Below are positions 24,561-35,582 of a stretch of DNA of 64,000 nt, in pieces (positions within the stretch are counted from its first letter, which is position 1; each line of letters opens with the position of its first letter). Position numbers and translations under genes: made by a program. The DNA comes from Ceratobasidium sp. AG-K (taxonomy: Eukaryota > Basidiomycota > Agaricomycetes > Cantharellales > Ceratobasidiaceae), in NCBI GenBank assembly GCA_037039685.1, contig JAWNGF010000006.1:2418001-2482000 (forward strand), given 5' to 3'. The notes beneath the pieces are model-generated. The model made no database searches, was not told the origin of the DNA, and saw only the letters and a program-made list of their open reading frames with translations.

Positions 24561-24934
24561 TTTGAGTGTTTACGACTTGTCGACGTATTCTTTGTCTCGC
24601 TTTCTCGCAATCACCTACTTTTATACGCAATACAAGGGCTTTCTTTCTTTCACGTCGATGTCCTGGCAAGGGACATAATATTCGTGCGCGAATACCCATA
24701 TCGTATGCGAGGGAAATATGCGGGAAAGGCCCGATATCAAATGCAGAGGATCCCCGAGTGGTACCCCAAATTATTACTTGCATCATCGAGGTCGAGTGGA
24801 AGCGATAAAGAAAGCTCTGTTTCATTTCGAACCGAATTCAAAACTAAGAAGATACCCGTTAACCCATCCCAGTCCGGCCGTCTATGTGTCCGGGATTAGG
24901 ATTTCCCCAAATGTCTCGAGGGTCCAGATGTGCT
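24561..24934. other. Convergent 3' intergenic region
   Basis: Lies between the end of SAC3 (+) and the probable end of the first F-box/LRR gene (-). No gene seen. Confidence 0.4.
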
Positions 24935-26636
24935 TTATGGAATTCCTGCTCCAGACTCCCAATCGAACTCAATTTCAAAAGCTCCGTCATCGTCTTCGCT
25001 CTCTGGATCATCGCTATCTCCACTCTCGCCCACGCTCATCTCTGACCGGTTGGAATTATAATCGGTATCGAGATCTTCGCCAAAGTGAACTAGAAGTTTA
25101 CAGGGGGGGGGCTTCTTCCATTACTTGCTCTCGTTGCGTGATGGAGAGCTCAACCGTCTGAATTGGGTAACCCTGCTCTTGTCGAAAGTGTAACATTCTG
25201 ACTAGTCTCGCGCAGGAACCATAGCTACTCGAGATTTTCAAATGGGCCAGATTGGGTAATAAGCATGGCCCCAGGTCCTCCAACAAAAGCTCCGCTTGAT
25301 GAAGATTGATAGTCAAGTGAGTGACAGACTGGAACGCAGAAAGTATGCCCCTCAAGAACGTGAAATGGATATCCATCTCGGATGCGTTGAGGTCACGTAA
25401 TTTGGGATATATTGGACCGTCCCGCGTTGCAGCGTCCGCTATGTCCCAGGGTAGGTCTCCAGTATAGATGTACAGGAATACATGGTCGATCTTGACCATG
25501 GTATAGCCAACCATAATCGGTAAATTGCTTCTGAATAGGAAGAACGTGTGAAGATTCGGTGCCTGAATTATCCTCAAAATTTGGAGCGTGGAAAATGGGT
25601 TGCTTCCGCCCCCAACAGAGAGCGAATGAAGAGACGGTAGCCGGATGCGAGGGAGTTCTTTGATGTTGTTATTATCTGTGAATATTGGATCAAGGGAAAG
25701 TGACTCTAACATCGGGCTAGCAACAAGTAGGTCTTTGAGCCCCGCAATGCAACTAAAACGAGCGGCAGAGGTAAGGTTAAGCCTTGTCAAGCCAGCGAAC
25801 AGTGGCAGGGGCCGTTCTAACACAAACCCCCAAGGTACTAGGTCGAATTCTACCGAGCGCAAGCTGGGTAGAGTTGGGCAGGTTTTAGACAGTTGGTTGG
25901 CAAAATAGTCAGGGTATGACAAATAAAGGTCCTCCTGGATGCCCGGATATGTGCTGGGCACCTTTCGTTTCAGGCGCAGGAATTGAAGAACGGGCGCCGG
26001 CGTCCCAATGCTCAGGTGCTCGATGACGTTGATTAGTACCTCTGGCTGTTTGCAGCAAATATCTATTGATCTCCAACGCCAGGCTCCAGCACCGTGAGAA
26101 GATAGGAATTCAAGTAATTCGTTCATCAGGGTCAATTGCAATCTCCAAGCCTTGGTGCTAATCTGGGACACCTTGCAGTATCTTGAGCGCAGTTCGATGT
26201 CGATTTCTAGCAGTGGGCCGGGTCCAGCGCGCTCCAAAAACAGTACAGCAAGTGGATTCGGAGGTGGTCGAGTTATATGGATGTATGTCCAAAGCGAGGG
26301 GTTTTTGATGGCGACATCTCTCCAGTGGTGGCATACTTTCTGCCGATGTCAATGATAACCCAAACGGTGTACCGGAGTAGCATTAGCAAAACGTCAATCG
26401 TGATAGTGAGATATCCCACCTACAGTAGCAAGTTCTTGAACTGTGAAATAGTTTTTGTTCCTTCGCCTGGTTGCTCGCGCCTCTACTTCTCCAACCCTAA
26501 ATATTTCGGACAGCAGTTCGGTGGGGAGCTTGTTGATAGGTCGTATTTGGTTTTGTGTCCTTTTATGAGCTATATCGAATGCCTGGCTAGCCGGGGCCAG
26601 TGTATCGTTCAAGGCTAGCATACTTTCTTTGGCCAT
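24935..26636 (-). CDS. F-box/LRR-like protein, copy 1 (C-run frameshift)
   Basis: Exons are complement of 26424..26636 and 24935..26339, split by an 84-bp intron. The N-terminal F-box is PINKLPTELLSEIFRV, followed after the intron by VCHHWRDVAIKNPSLW, then about ten leucine-rich segments (for example FAGLTRLNLTSAARF and LPRIRLPSLHSLSVGG). F-box proteins are substrate receptors of SCF ubiquitin ligases. As sequenced, the frame ends at a TAA at 25098, just after a run of nine C (25103..25111). Reading that run as eight continues for about 55 more residues into an acidic tail (GEDLDTDYNSN, DSDDPESEDDD) ending at 24935. The neighbouring paralogue has a similar acidic tail, so the longer form is probably correct and the run is a sequencing error or a young mutation. 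Confidence 0.85.
25103..25111 (-). other. Nine-C homopolymer that breaks the F-box/LRR frame
   Basis: Nine C on the coding strand after GAAGAAG. With nine the next codons are CTG TAA; with eight the frame stays open to 24935 through an acidic tail like that of the paralogue. Confidence 0.7.
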
Positions 26637-27966
26637 TGCACATTCGGTGGGTCGTTGATCCTTGGTTGATGGAATCCGCGGGTTCTACGCTTTCGGAGAC
26701 TATTTAGCGCCGCGCGCTTTTCTCAATATATGCGCCCGTATGTTTATGACTCGCTCGCCAGCCGTGCATCACCGCCGCGCTCGGCTTCGTTCACACATTC
26801 ACTCAGGCCAGACATGTCTCTTGCCTGACCTGGACGCTGCCTTGTCGTCGCGTCTCCGCGAACATCGTCATCTATCCGAATGCGATGCTGCAATCAAGCG
26901 CACGGTTCGTGCACGATGCTTTTTGGCAGTTGGGACCTCGCATTGGGATAAGCGACGGGGTTTGTCTGTTTGTCACATACAAACCGCAACTCACCAATGC
27001 ATATATAAAAACGGAGGGGAACATGTCTCGAATCCCCCACTCGCACACTGGCAATCCTTTCATTTTTCTTGCGTTGGGTATGTGTGTGCACAACCACAGG
27101 CTTTGCGCACCACAAGTGTCGCATTTGGCTGACCATCGCCCGCCCGCCGACCATCCCCTATTTTTTCTCGCGTTACCCACATATCCCTCCTTGGTTTATG
27201 GTCCACGCCCATATGCTAGATTTTCGCTTTCCGATTTTCTCGCTGCTTCTCCTCTTTATTCTTGGGATTCCTTTCAGTACTCTTCCAGCTTATCCTCGGA
27301 CTATGGCTATGACGCTTCACCTTTGGCTTCCCACCTCTGGCTCTTTGCGTTATTTGTTACCCGACGGACTTTTTCGTGGGGTTTCCTTATCCACCACGCT
27401 ATATGGCCTTGCTTTGAATTACTTGTAATACGTGCTCGGGCTGCTCACCCACCCTCGCGCCTCGCGCTTTGCTCGTGTGTTGGTTTATTTTACTCCGTTT
27501 CCATTGAGCTGCCCCTCCACTAGCTCCCACGTGATCACATAAAATTCTCATTAACCGACTACTTCACCTCCGATGACTCGGTCGTGATTTTGTCCGTCAA
27601 CGAGCACGGATTGGCGGCTTGTAAATTGAGCAAGCGCAAGTGGCGACATGGCCGTCGCCAAGGTCATGCGTCCTACATGCACGGATTCGTTCATCTATAT
27701 GCTTACGCCTACTATTTGGACGCTATTGGGAAGCTGTAGTGCTACCCCTAGTACTTATGAACATCGTTTGTATACAGTCGCGGACCGTCAGGGCTATTAA
27801 CCAAAATCGCACATCCTATCATTAAATATGATCGAATCGGATACATCGGAAGTCACAGCCTGAGGTTAGCTCGTCTTGCTATACGACAAATGTCCGGCCA
27901 AAATCATCGATGTAGTCAAGCTCGTCAGCTAGAGTGCAAGCTATATCAATAGTTGCACTGATGTGT
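26637..27966. other. Intergenic region between F-box/LRR copies
   Basis: Long pyrimidine-rich open frames run on the plus strand (up to 212 codons at 26885..27523), but the text has no domain signature. A later plus-strand segment (about 27560..27740) reads FTSDDSVVILSVNEHG and LSKRKWRHGRRQG before a stop, protein-like but unrecognised. The right part should hold the 3' untranslated region of copy 2, the left the promoter of copy 1. Confidence 0.3.
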
Positions 27967-29723
27967 TCAATCGAAGCCATATCTATCATCTTCAGAGTCA
28001 TATCCATACTGGTACTCATACTCCTCGAGGCCGTCATAATTGCCATAGTTGTAGTCGTCCAAGTCGTCCAAGTCGTCAAATTCCGCGCCATCCAGCCAGT
28101 CACCTTCGCTATCGCCTTCGTTATCGCTATAATCGAGATCGAGGTCTTGATCGCGATGTCTGACTAAGTTGACACCTTTGGGTAGTTTGACCTTGGGATC
28201 CGTTCCAGAGAACAAAGACGCCAGTTCGATTGTAACTCTTGCAATGGGAAGTCCTTCCTTGCTTCGGTGTCGCAGAAGTTCGCTTAACTTGCGTTCGTCT
28301 GGCACTTCGGGGAGCTTCAGGTGAGTTAAATTAGGCAACACACATGGCGTCCCCTGTAAGGCGTCTATTCGCTCTTGGGTAATGGATAAACAAGTGATGG
28401 TAGAGAGATGATCCAGTATTCCCTTGAACCAGTCGCTTGGAGCCCCAATTTTGGAAACATCAAGCTCACGTAGCGCGGGATAAATCTGTGCACTGGGAGA
28501 TCCTGGGCTAGTGGTATTCATCATGTTGCGACTCTTGTCTACTTGGCCGGTGCACACATATTTCATTACCAGAGTGCAGGCTGCGGGGTCCTCCAGAATA
28601 ACGTGGAGTGGGCTATTGGGAAAGGTAAATTTATGGAGATTTGGTGCGTTAATCATCTGAAGTACGGCAAGAATCCAGTGTGGACAGTTTGAGCTCCCAA
28701 TCGAGAGAGATCGGAGTGACGTCAATGTGACCTGCGAGTATTCTTGCTTTGTCGGAGGATCTTGAATGTCTGTGTATGCATACCCGGAATCAAGAACCAG
28801 AGACTCAAGTTTGGGGCTAGCGGCTAAGAGCTCGCGGAGTTTGACGAGCGAGTTCAGTTGGGCAGCAGCGGTAAGGTTGAGGACTGTAAGGCGGTCGAGT
28901 AATGGCGCTGATCGATTGAACACAAATCCCCAGGGTAGATGATTGATTTCGGCGAAGCGTAGGTTAGGGAGTGATTGACCAGTCAGCGAATGAGAGCTAG
29001 TGAACAGGCCTGGGTACAAAAGACACCTGTCCTCTTCGATATGCATTACCCGCGACATCTTCCATTCTAGACTGAGGTAGTGCAGAGCAGATGCGGACTC
29101 TTTAGTTAGATATTCAATGAATTTAAATAGCACTTCTGGTTGTTTGGTGCGAACAGCGAGTGACCTCCAACGGTGGACGGAAGCGCCCTGGCTAGCCAGG
29201 AACTCGAGCAAATCAAATACGGATTTGACTTGTTGCTGCCAGTCGTTGGGGTCGATATCAGCCTTGTCCCAGTAAGTCGAGCCCATTTCAATATCAATAT
29301 CGAGCAAAGAGGTTGGTCCAGCACGATCGAGACCGAGCTTAGTGAGTGGGTTAGAGGATGGATAATTTATAAGGATATAATTCCAGAGTGATTGATCATT
29401 GATGGCCACGTCCCTCCAGTGGTGGCAAACTCGCTAGTGATTCCATTGCGCATGCATGCCAAAAAAGTCAGCGAACAAGACGCTTCTTTGAAAATAAAAC
29501 GTACAGAAACAAGCCCCAGAACAGTAGTGCACGGCATGTCCCTTGGCCGAAACACGCGATCCTCTTCCTCTGCGGTTTTGAAAATGCGAGAAAGGAGTTC
29601 ATGGGGTAGCTTATTGATAGGTAATTCGGCATTTTGTGCTCTTCTCTCAGATAAGGTATCCGGTAATGTGGGTGAGGACGATGAAGCGGTTGAATCTACG
29701 TGGCTGTCCCCAAGTTTAGACAT
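27967..29723 (-). CDS. F-box/LRR-like protein, copy 2
   Basis: Exons are complement of 29505..29723 and 27967..29433 (71-bp intron), 561 residues. The F-box is PINKLPHELLSRIFKT, then RVCHHWRDVAINDQSLW after the intron, leucine-rich segments (LLDRLTVLNLTAAAQL, LTSLRSLSIGSS) and a strongly acidic, tyrosine-rich tail (DNEGDSEGDWLDG, YNYGNYDGLEEYEYQ). Intron position and block order match copy 1, for example LPWGFVFNRSAPLL against VPWGFVLERPLPLF, so the two arose by tandem duplication. The acidic tail could bind basic partners; this is inference. An in-frame ATG 33 codons upstream exists; the internal ATG at 29723 was chosen because copy 1 starts at a matching distance before its F-box. Confidence 0.87.
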
Positions 29724-31488
29724 GGTGGGGTGTAGGCAATGCCTTGGGATCACACCGCGGGTCCAGGACGTCGTTGTTGCAAAGAGTCTAACCGTTTTGA
29801 TCGTTACGCATTGATTTGTCATAGGACATGCAACTTGCTAGGCCGGCCCTAAAGACATACACAAGTTAGTGGAGTGCATTGCATTAACTAGCTAGTTTAT
29901 AATAGGGTAAATGCGTGCGTCAACAGATGTCACCTACCTCCAAGCATATCACCAAGCCCGCAACTAGAAATTGAGCTCCAACCCTGCAATTATTTTACAC
30001 TGGTAATTTCACTGGTCAAAGAAAACATAGTTTATGGAGATAGCCTTTGACAGCCACGTATACGTTGCCTGTTGAGGACCATACCATGCATTCGCGTCGA
30101 AACTGGGACGAAAATATGCGGAAACATCCGTATTTTGATACCTCACACGGGGTTGTTCATTCGGTAAAGAAACAAAATCGCATTTCGCCATTGTGTGGCA
30201 TTCGTTACCAAGGCCACCATGGAACCCAAATCTGCGGTTCACTAACAAAACCCTCAGGTTACGTGTGGATCTTGGACTGAGCGTTTGTGGAGCTAAGATC
30301 AATTCCAGAAGTAACGTGCGGATTTTGCCAGTGAGCCACAGGTAACCTCCGTATTTTGCGCAGGTTGACGCTCTATCGTGGGTAAATATGCGCAGGAGAT
30401 TCAGGTATAGTAATAGCGCATAGACGATAGGGTATGAAAAGTTTTCGGCTTTGTAGCAAGTGCTAACGGACATCAGCAAGTTGCACCCTTGGAAACTGAC
30501 AAAATAGCTCACCGCTAGACCATCAAGAGACCGGAAGCGTGCATGCGGGCTCTTGGGTCATACTTAGGACAGTCGTGACCAACCCATTCGACTTTCCTCG
30601 GTACGACCAGGGACATACACACTATATGGGATGCCTCCGAATCATGGCGATATATGTATACGCACAAAACCGTACATACAGGCACAGAGGTACATCGGGG
30701 ACGAGCAGAGAGGCTGGTCCCGACTGCCCAGCGTCGGGAATCCGGGAGGTACCCGAAGCAGAGCGACAGGCAGAATGCAAGGGCGGCGAGGCGCAAGTAG
30801 GACTCGCAGGTTGAACCGCCACACCGCACGACGAGCAGTGGACAGAAAATGAACTGGATAGGAAACAAGAACCGGAAGGCTCGAGCAAGACGGAATACGG
30901 TCGTCTCTTGAAGCTTCGAGACTGGTATGCAAGTGTGCTTGAAAGACAGTGGATCGCTGAAGGAGCGCTGCTTGGATGTCGCACACCCCGCCGTGACATC
31001 CAAGACGGGGATAGGCGCCTCCTCACGCTCAGATGCCCATCCCCTAACTGGAATGGATCATACACCTCAGACTATAGTCCAGTGGCCAATGCGGCCCAAA
31101 ATTGAGTAAGAAGACTATCTAAGCTAAGGCTTAGCTATATGTATTACCCTAAACTATACTAACTATATGCGCATAAAGCGCTCCAAAATGGCGCTGAATC
31201 CCGCCTTTTGATGCGGTACGCTAGTCCATGCATGCATAAATTCCTATGCGGCACCACTCGACTTTCCTACATACATCACACACATCGGTCCCCCATCACA
31301 TGTATTCAGCAAGGACTTTACGAGACCGTAAAACCCGACCTTGAATTAAACAGTGCAATTCAGCACCATACATACAATATCTGACTACCTGGTTTGTATG
31401 ATGAAAAAAAGGAAAGAAAAAAACAAACATTAAACAGACGGATGGAATGCCATTCTTGAGGACTGACGACGACACCCTAAACTTATCA
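29724..31488. other. Intergenic region, no gene recognised
   Basis: Several overlapping open frames of 100-165 codons lie at 30515..31065 on the minus strand, none with recognisable motifs or convincing splice sites. Confidence 0.35.
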
Positions 31489-33378
31489 CTTTCAGTCGCA
31501 CTCAGCTAAATTGCCCCGCAATACGCACCTTGCCGATAATCTGAGACCACCTGCCAATAACAAATTCATACCCAGCATGATGCTTATACACTCTTCGCCC
31601 CAAGTGATCGGCGTTTTGTGGGTTATACATATTGTTAATCTCGACCCCGTATGCCATCCGCATGGTGCGCCCGGCGCCAGAATTAATGATCGCGGCGCGC
31701 CAGTTAACGTCTCTGTCCGTGGCTGCTTTGGCCCTGTTTTATGCAACCACTGAGCGGCTCACGGAATCAGAAGCCTCGAGAGTATGCGTACGTCGGATCA
31801 TTAGTTACATTCGCTGCGCAATCCTTTCCAAATTCGAAGATGAGCGTCTTGCGCAAATAAGGGCTATCCCCAAACTTGCCCAAAAGCAGTATGTGCTGAT
31901 ATATGTGATTGGTACGTGGAACAATGATAAACGCGCGCTGGATACCTTACCTCGAATGAAAACTCCGAATTTTGTCGAAGAATGATAGCTACGGTTTGCG
32001 CGACACTGTGATGGGAAAAGACATCAATGACGGCGCTATATGCGGAAGAGTTGAGTATAAAGTTGGTAGATAGCGTGTCTAGTTCATACCCACCCAAATT
32101 GATGGTTCCTCGTCGAATCCTGAACTCAGGTCTGGTCGAATGCTCTGCACCCAAGTCAGCTCGATGTTCTGAATTTATGCTCTCAAATGCTTTCTGCGCC
32201 GTTCCTCGAAAGTCCCTGAAACCCTTTGTGATATAGTCAAGGCGCTCTTCATGATCCAACTGGTCAAGTTGGTTGAGAATGCACGTCAAGACGCCTTAAA
32301 CTCCATTTCAACAAACTGGGTTCCGGCCTGGGTGCCTAAACAATTTCCTATCGTGAGTACAAATTGCTGAAAAGATTCTTAGGCTCACGCGCGGAAGCCC
32401 CTACCTCTTCGAGTTCAAGCGTAAGGGATACGGGTTTGACAGTGCATACGATAGTATCGATCGTAGATTCTCCAGCATCACAGACAAGAAAGGTGGTGTT
32501 AGGTTGCGTGATGTTAGCAACCATGGTAAGAATGGACGGCAAGCGCTCAAGCTGAGACGACTGCGAAGATCTCCATGGGACATATAAAAATGGACAGAAG
32601 TTTTCATCTCGGCTACGAACTGAATTTGGGGAATGACTCTTTCCGGTGGAACGAACTTGGCAGCAATGGCGGCCTTGCGGAGAAAGTATTCTTTCTTGAG
32701 ACCCCAACCGTTCGGGTGGGCCAATACAATCGTCATATCTTGGCGGAGGTCCCTCCAGACTGTCTGGCCATTGATGATTCGAGACTCGAAGAACTCCTTG
32801 GTATGTCTCAAGAGATAGACCATGAAGCCTGTATAAAATTTGAGAAGGGACACGCCAGCGGGCAAGACTACTCAGGATTGAGTCGGTGTAATGATTTGTG
32901 AATGGGTTGGGAACCCATTCACGTTGTGCTTTCAAGTGATGTTTTCGCCATATGGTTTCGGGTTTGACGTAGAGTTTGAAGTGGCGAACGAGTTGCCACC
33001 CTTGATATTCAGCTATCTCCTCGGTTTCCGGCCTCAATGCTTCTGCTCCGAAAGACACAGCCTTCAAAAGCGCGTTTCCATAAGACGATTAACAAGAGTA
33101 AACCACCGCCTACGTTGTTGTCGGTGTCGTAATAGACGAGGGTTGGAGCTTCGGATTCCCTTCTACAACTCCCTTGATCTGGCCAAGAAGTCGCCCTATG
33201 AAACGATTTTGGACCACCTTGGTATGTGCATGAGTTTATCCTCCGTAAGTCAAATGCAATAACTGTGCAAATCAGGGTAAAGATGAGCAAAGGCAACAGA
33301 ACTCGTCGTCGTTCCGATGTCAATTCCAAGAATAATTCTAGCAGGGCGGTTCCAGGGGCCTTTTGCAATGACCTTCAT
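31489..33378 (-). pseudogene. Hsp70-family (Hsp12A-like) ATPase gene, 3' part apparently broken
   Basis: The minus-strand exons spell the nucleotide-binding fold of the fungal Hsp12A-like Hsp70 group: RIILGIDIGTTTSSVAFAHL (phosphate-1 loop), then SEAPTLVYYDTDNN, AVSFGAEALRPETEEIAEYQ, TTFLVCDAGESTIDTIVCTV (phosphate-2), and LLLGKFGDSPYLRKTL (the adenosine motif). Such proteins are single-domain ATPases without the usual substrate-binding half. Upstream and central exons join cleanly with GT-AG introns. After TNDPT, the frame that continues the family text (SVSRSVVA) meets a TAA at 31739..31741 before resuming as MRMAYGVEI and GRRVYKHHAGYEFV. The end of the gene is therefore unclear, and the copy may be a young pseudogene or need an unseen splice. 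A further upstream exon is possible (SDEDYCLDITNLA is open just before the ATG). Confidence 0.7.
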
Positions 33379-33627
33379 ATCTGAATGGAGCGCCAAGTTA
33401 GTGATGTCTAGGCAGTAGTCCTCGTCGCTTCCTAAAGCACAGGATCAACGTGTTAGTTTGCACAAGCGCTTCACAGGTCGATGATTTGGTTTTGGTGTTG
33501 GGGGTGTAACTGCCGTGGTTATTAAGAGCACTACTGTAGTTCGTTACACTGTCATCGTAATTGCAATTGAATTTTATCATAATATACAATGGTCATTTAC
33601 CCCCCAAAATTCAAATCTAGTACATTT

Positions 33628-35582
33628 TTACGAAGAGTTGGCCGCAGCCTCTCGTGCAACTCGTCGCTCCTCGAGCTCGATAACGTCCGGGTCACGTCCT
33701 CGTACCTCGGGGAGGCAGACGAGGGTGACGACCGCACCGGCAAGGTTGCACCCGACAAAGACTGAAATAGCAGAATTAGTATTTGCAATGTTGAAATCGG
33801 GTAGGAAACTCACTCCACAACACGGCAGGGGTGCCGATCTTTTTGCTCAGGGCGTTGAACGCGAGGCTCGCGAGAATAGCTCCCGCCTTGCCGGATGCGG
33901 CCGAGATACCATGCGCGAATGCGCGGTAGCGAGTCGGGAAGAGCTCGGCAGGGTACATCTAGTACGCGAATTTAGTGTTTGAACCGACAGATATAGAGAA
34001 AGGTGGATAACTCACGTAAGTGGTTGCATTGGCGCCAAAGTTGAAGAAGAATTGCATCAGAGCAAAGCAGACGATGAATGCAACCGACGACAACGTGTGG
34101 AACTTGGCAGCCAAAATAGCAACTGGGGGCCTTGTCAATACATGATCAATAACTGGAAGTATGCGTGCTTACTGAAGACTGAGCTCATGATGAAACCCTG
34201 AATCTGAATCCACTTTCGGCCGAGCCATTCGACAGTAAGGACGGTCACATAATACCCAGGGACAAAGCCGAGCGCGGTGACGATGAGGTTACCGGTCGCA
34301 ATGCGGAACATCTTGTGCCAGGCGTTGTTTCCAGCGCCGTCAAAGCCAATTTGTTGAAGAACGACCGAGGTATTCAGGTTGATACCATAAAACGCAATGT
34401 CGACGAGGAACCATGAGAGCGAAGTGCCGATCAAGAGCTTTGCATGGCGCCATTCGGAAAGGTACTGAAGGAACTCGTGGATATGGGCCTTTTTCTTGAC
34501 TTCAACAGTCTCGGCCTGCACGCTCGATTGCTCGGACGATGAGGCGTCAAGGGTTGCCTTTTGAGTATCGGTTTCCTTCTCTTGAACCTCGGTGGCTTCT
34601 TTTTGAGCCTCATCGGCTTCGGTGTTGCGGGTCTTGCTGAATCGGGTTGACTCGGGAAGCGTGAGGCGTTGGTAAAGCGTGCCAAATGCGGGAATGAGCG
34701 AGACACCAACGACAATACGCCACACTGTTGACGTATTTTTAGAAACCTATCAATCCTTATCCGAAGCACCAAGCTTACCTGCGTCGACCTTGTAGACCTG
34801 TCCATTTTTGTCCATAGCCGTTTTGTAGCAAGCGAGTACAGTCATCGTCATGAGGCTTCCGACGAAGGAGCCCCAGCCTTGGTTCGCGAACACGTAGGTG
34901 AGCATGGTGCCTCGCTTGCGGAGCGAAGCACGGTCCCCGGTGATGGAGGCGGACATGGGGTAGTCCCCACCGACGCCAATGCCAAGGATGATTCGGAAGA
35001 CACCGATCCAAATGAGAACACCTGAAGAATAACTCAATGCTCTGCCGTCGTCGAACATGCGTCAGCACGAACCTTGGGCACCAAGGTAAGCTGGAACAGC
35101 AATGCATAGGATAGTCGCAAAAATGATTGTCATAAGCTCTTTTCCATCTGGAGAGAGTTTAGTCAAGACCCAATAAAGGCAGACAAAACACTCACAAACT
35201 GCCTTGCGACCGAAAGCGTCGGCAAGATAGCCAAACAAGAACTGGCCAATGACCGAACCAATGTTGGCACCAGCCTTGATGAAACCCTCGAGGCCGGAAG
35301 GAAGGTGCTCGCCCCCATAGTAGCGGAACTGCAGCATCAGCGCTACCTGGTTGATGATGAAAAGATCGTATGCTACCGGACAGTCAGACAATAGTAGCAA
35401 TCAACTATTTTATGCAACATACCATCGAGGAAGAATCCGATGCCGGCGATGGCGAGCAAACGAATCTCGCTACGGTTAAGGACATAAGGAGGGCGGGTGT
35501 CCTGCTCGCACTCCTCGAGACCGGCGACAAGGCGGTTGGCAGTGGGGGCAGAAGCAGGGGAGGCTGCGACCTGTGTAGACAT
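33628..35582 (-). CDS. PHO84: Inorganic phosphate transporter, Pho84-like (MFS)
   Basis: Eight exons (complement of 33628..33761, 33814..33958, 34016..34122, 34173..34724, 34779..35021, 35073..35147, 35196..35372 and 35423..35582) encode 530 residues, introns 48-57 bp. The twelve-segment MFS fold has the PHS-family signatures: [14 protein letters not shown] in TM1, the loop [14 protein letters not shown] (MFS motif A), [14 protein letters not shown] in TM4, [15 protein letters not shown] in TM7 and [19 protein letters not shown] near TM10-11. A charged central loop of about 70 residues separates the halves. It should be a plasma-membrane proton-coupled high-affinity phosphate symporter, in other fungi induced by phosphate starvation. 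Length and key residues are complete. Confidence 0.93.

Noticed and set aside
26885..27523. 212-codon plus-strand ORF
   Set aside because: Pyrimidine-rich sequence gives a long open frame with Leu/Pro/Ser/Phe bias, but no motif, splice pattern or clear start context.
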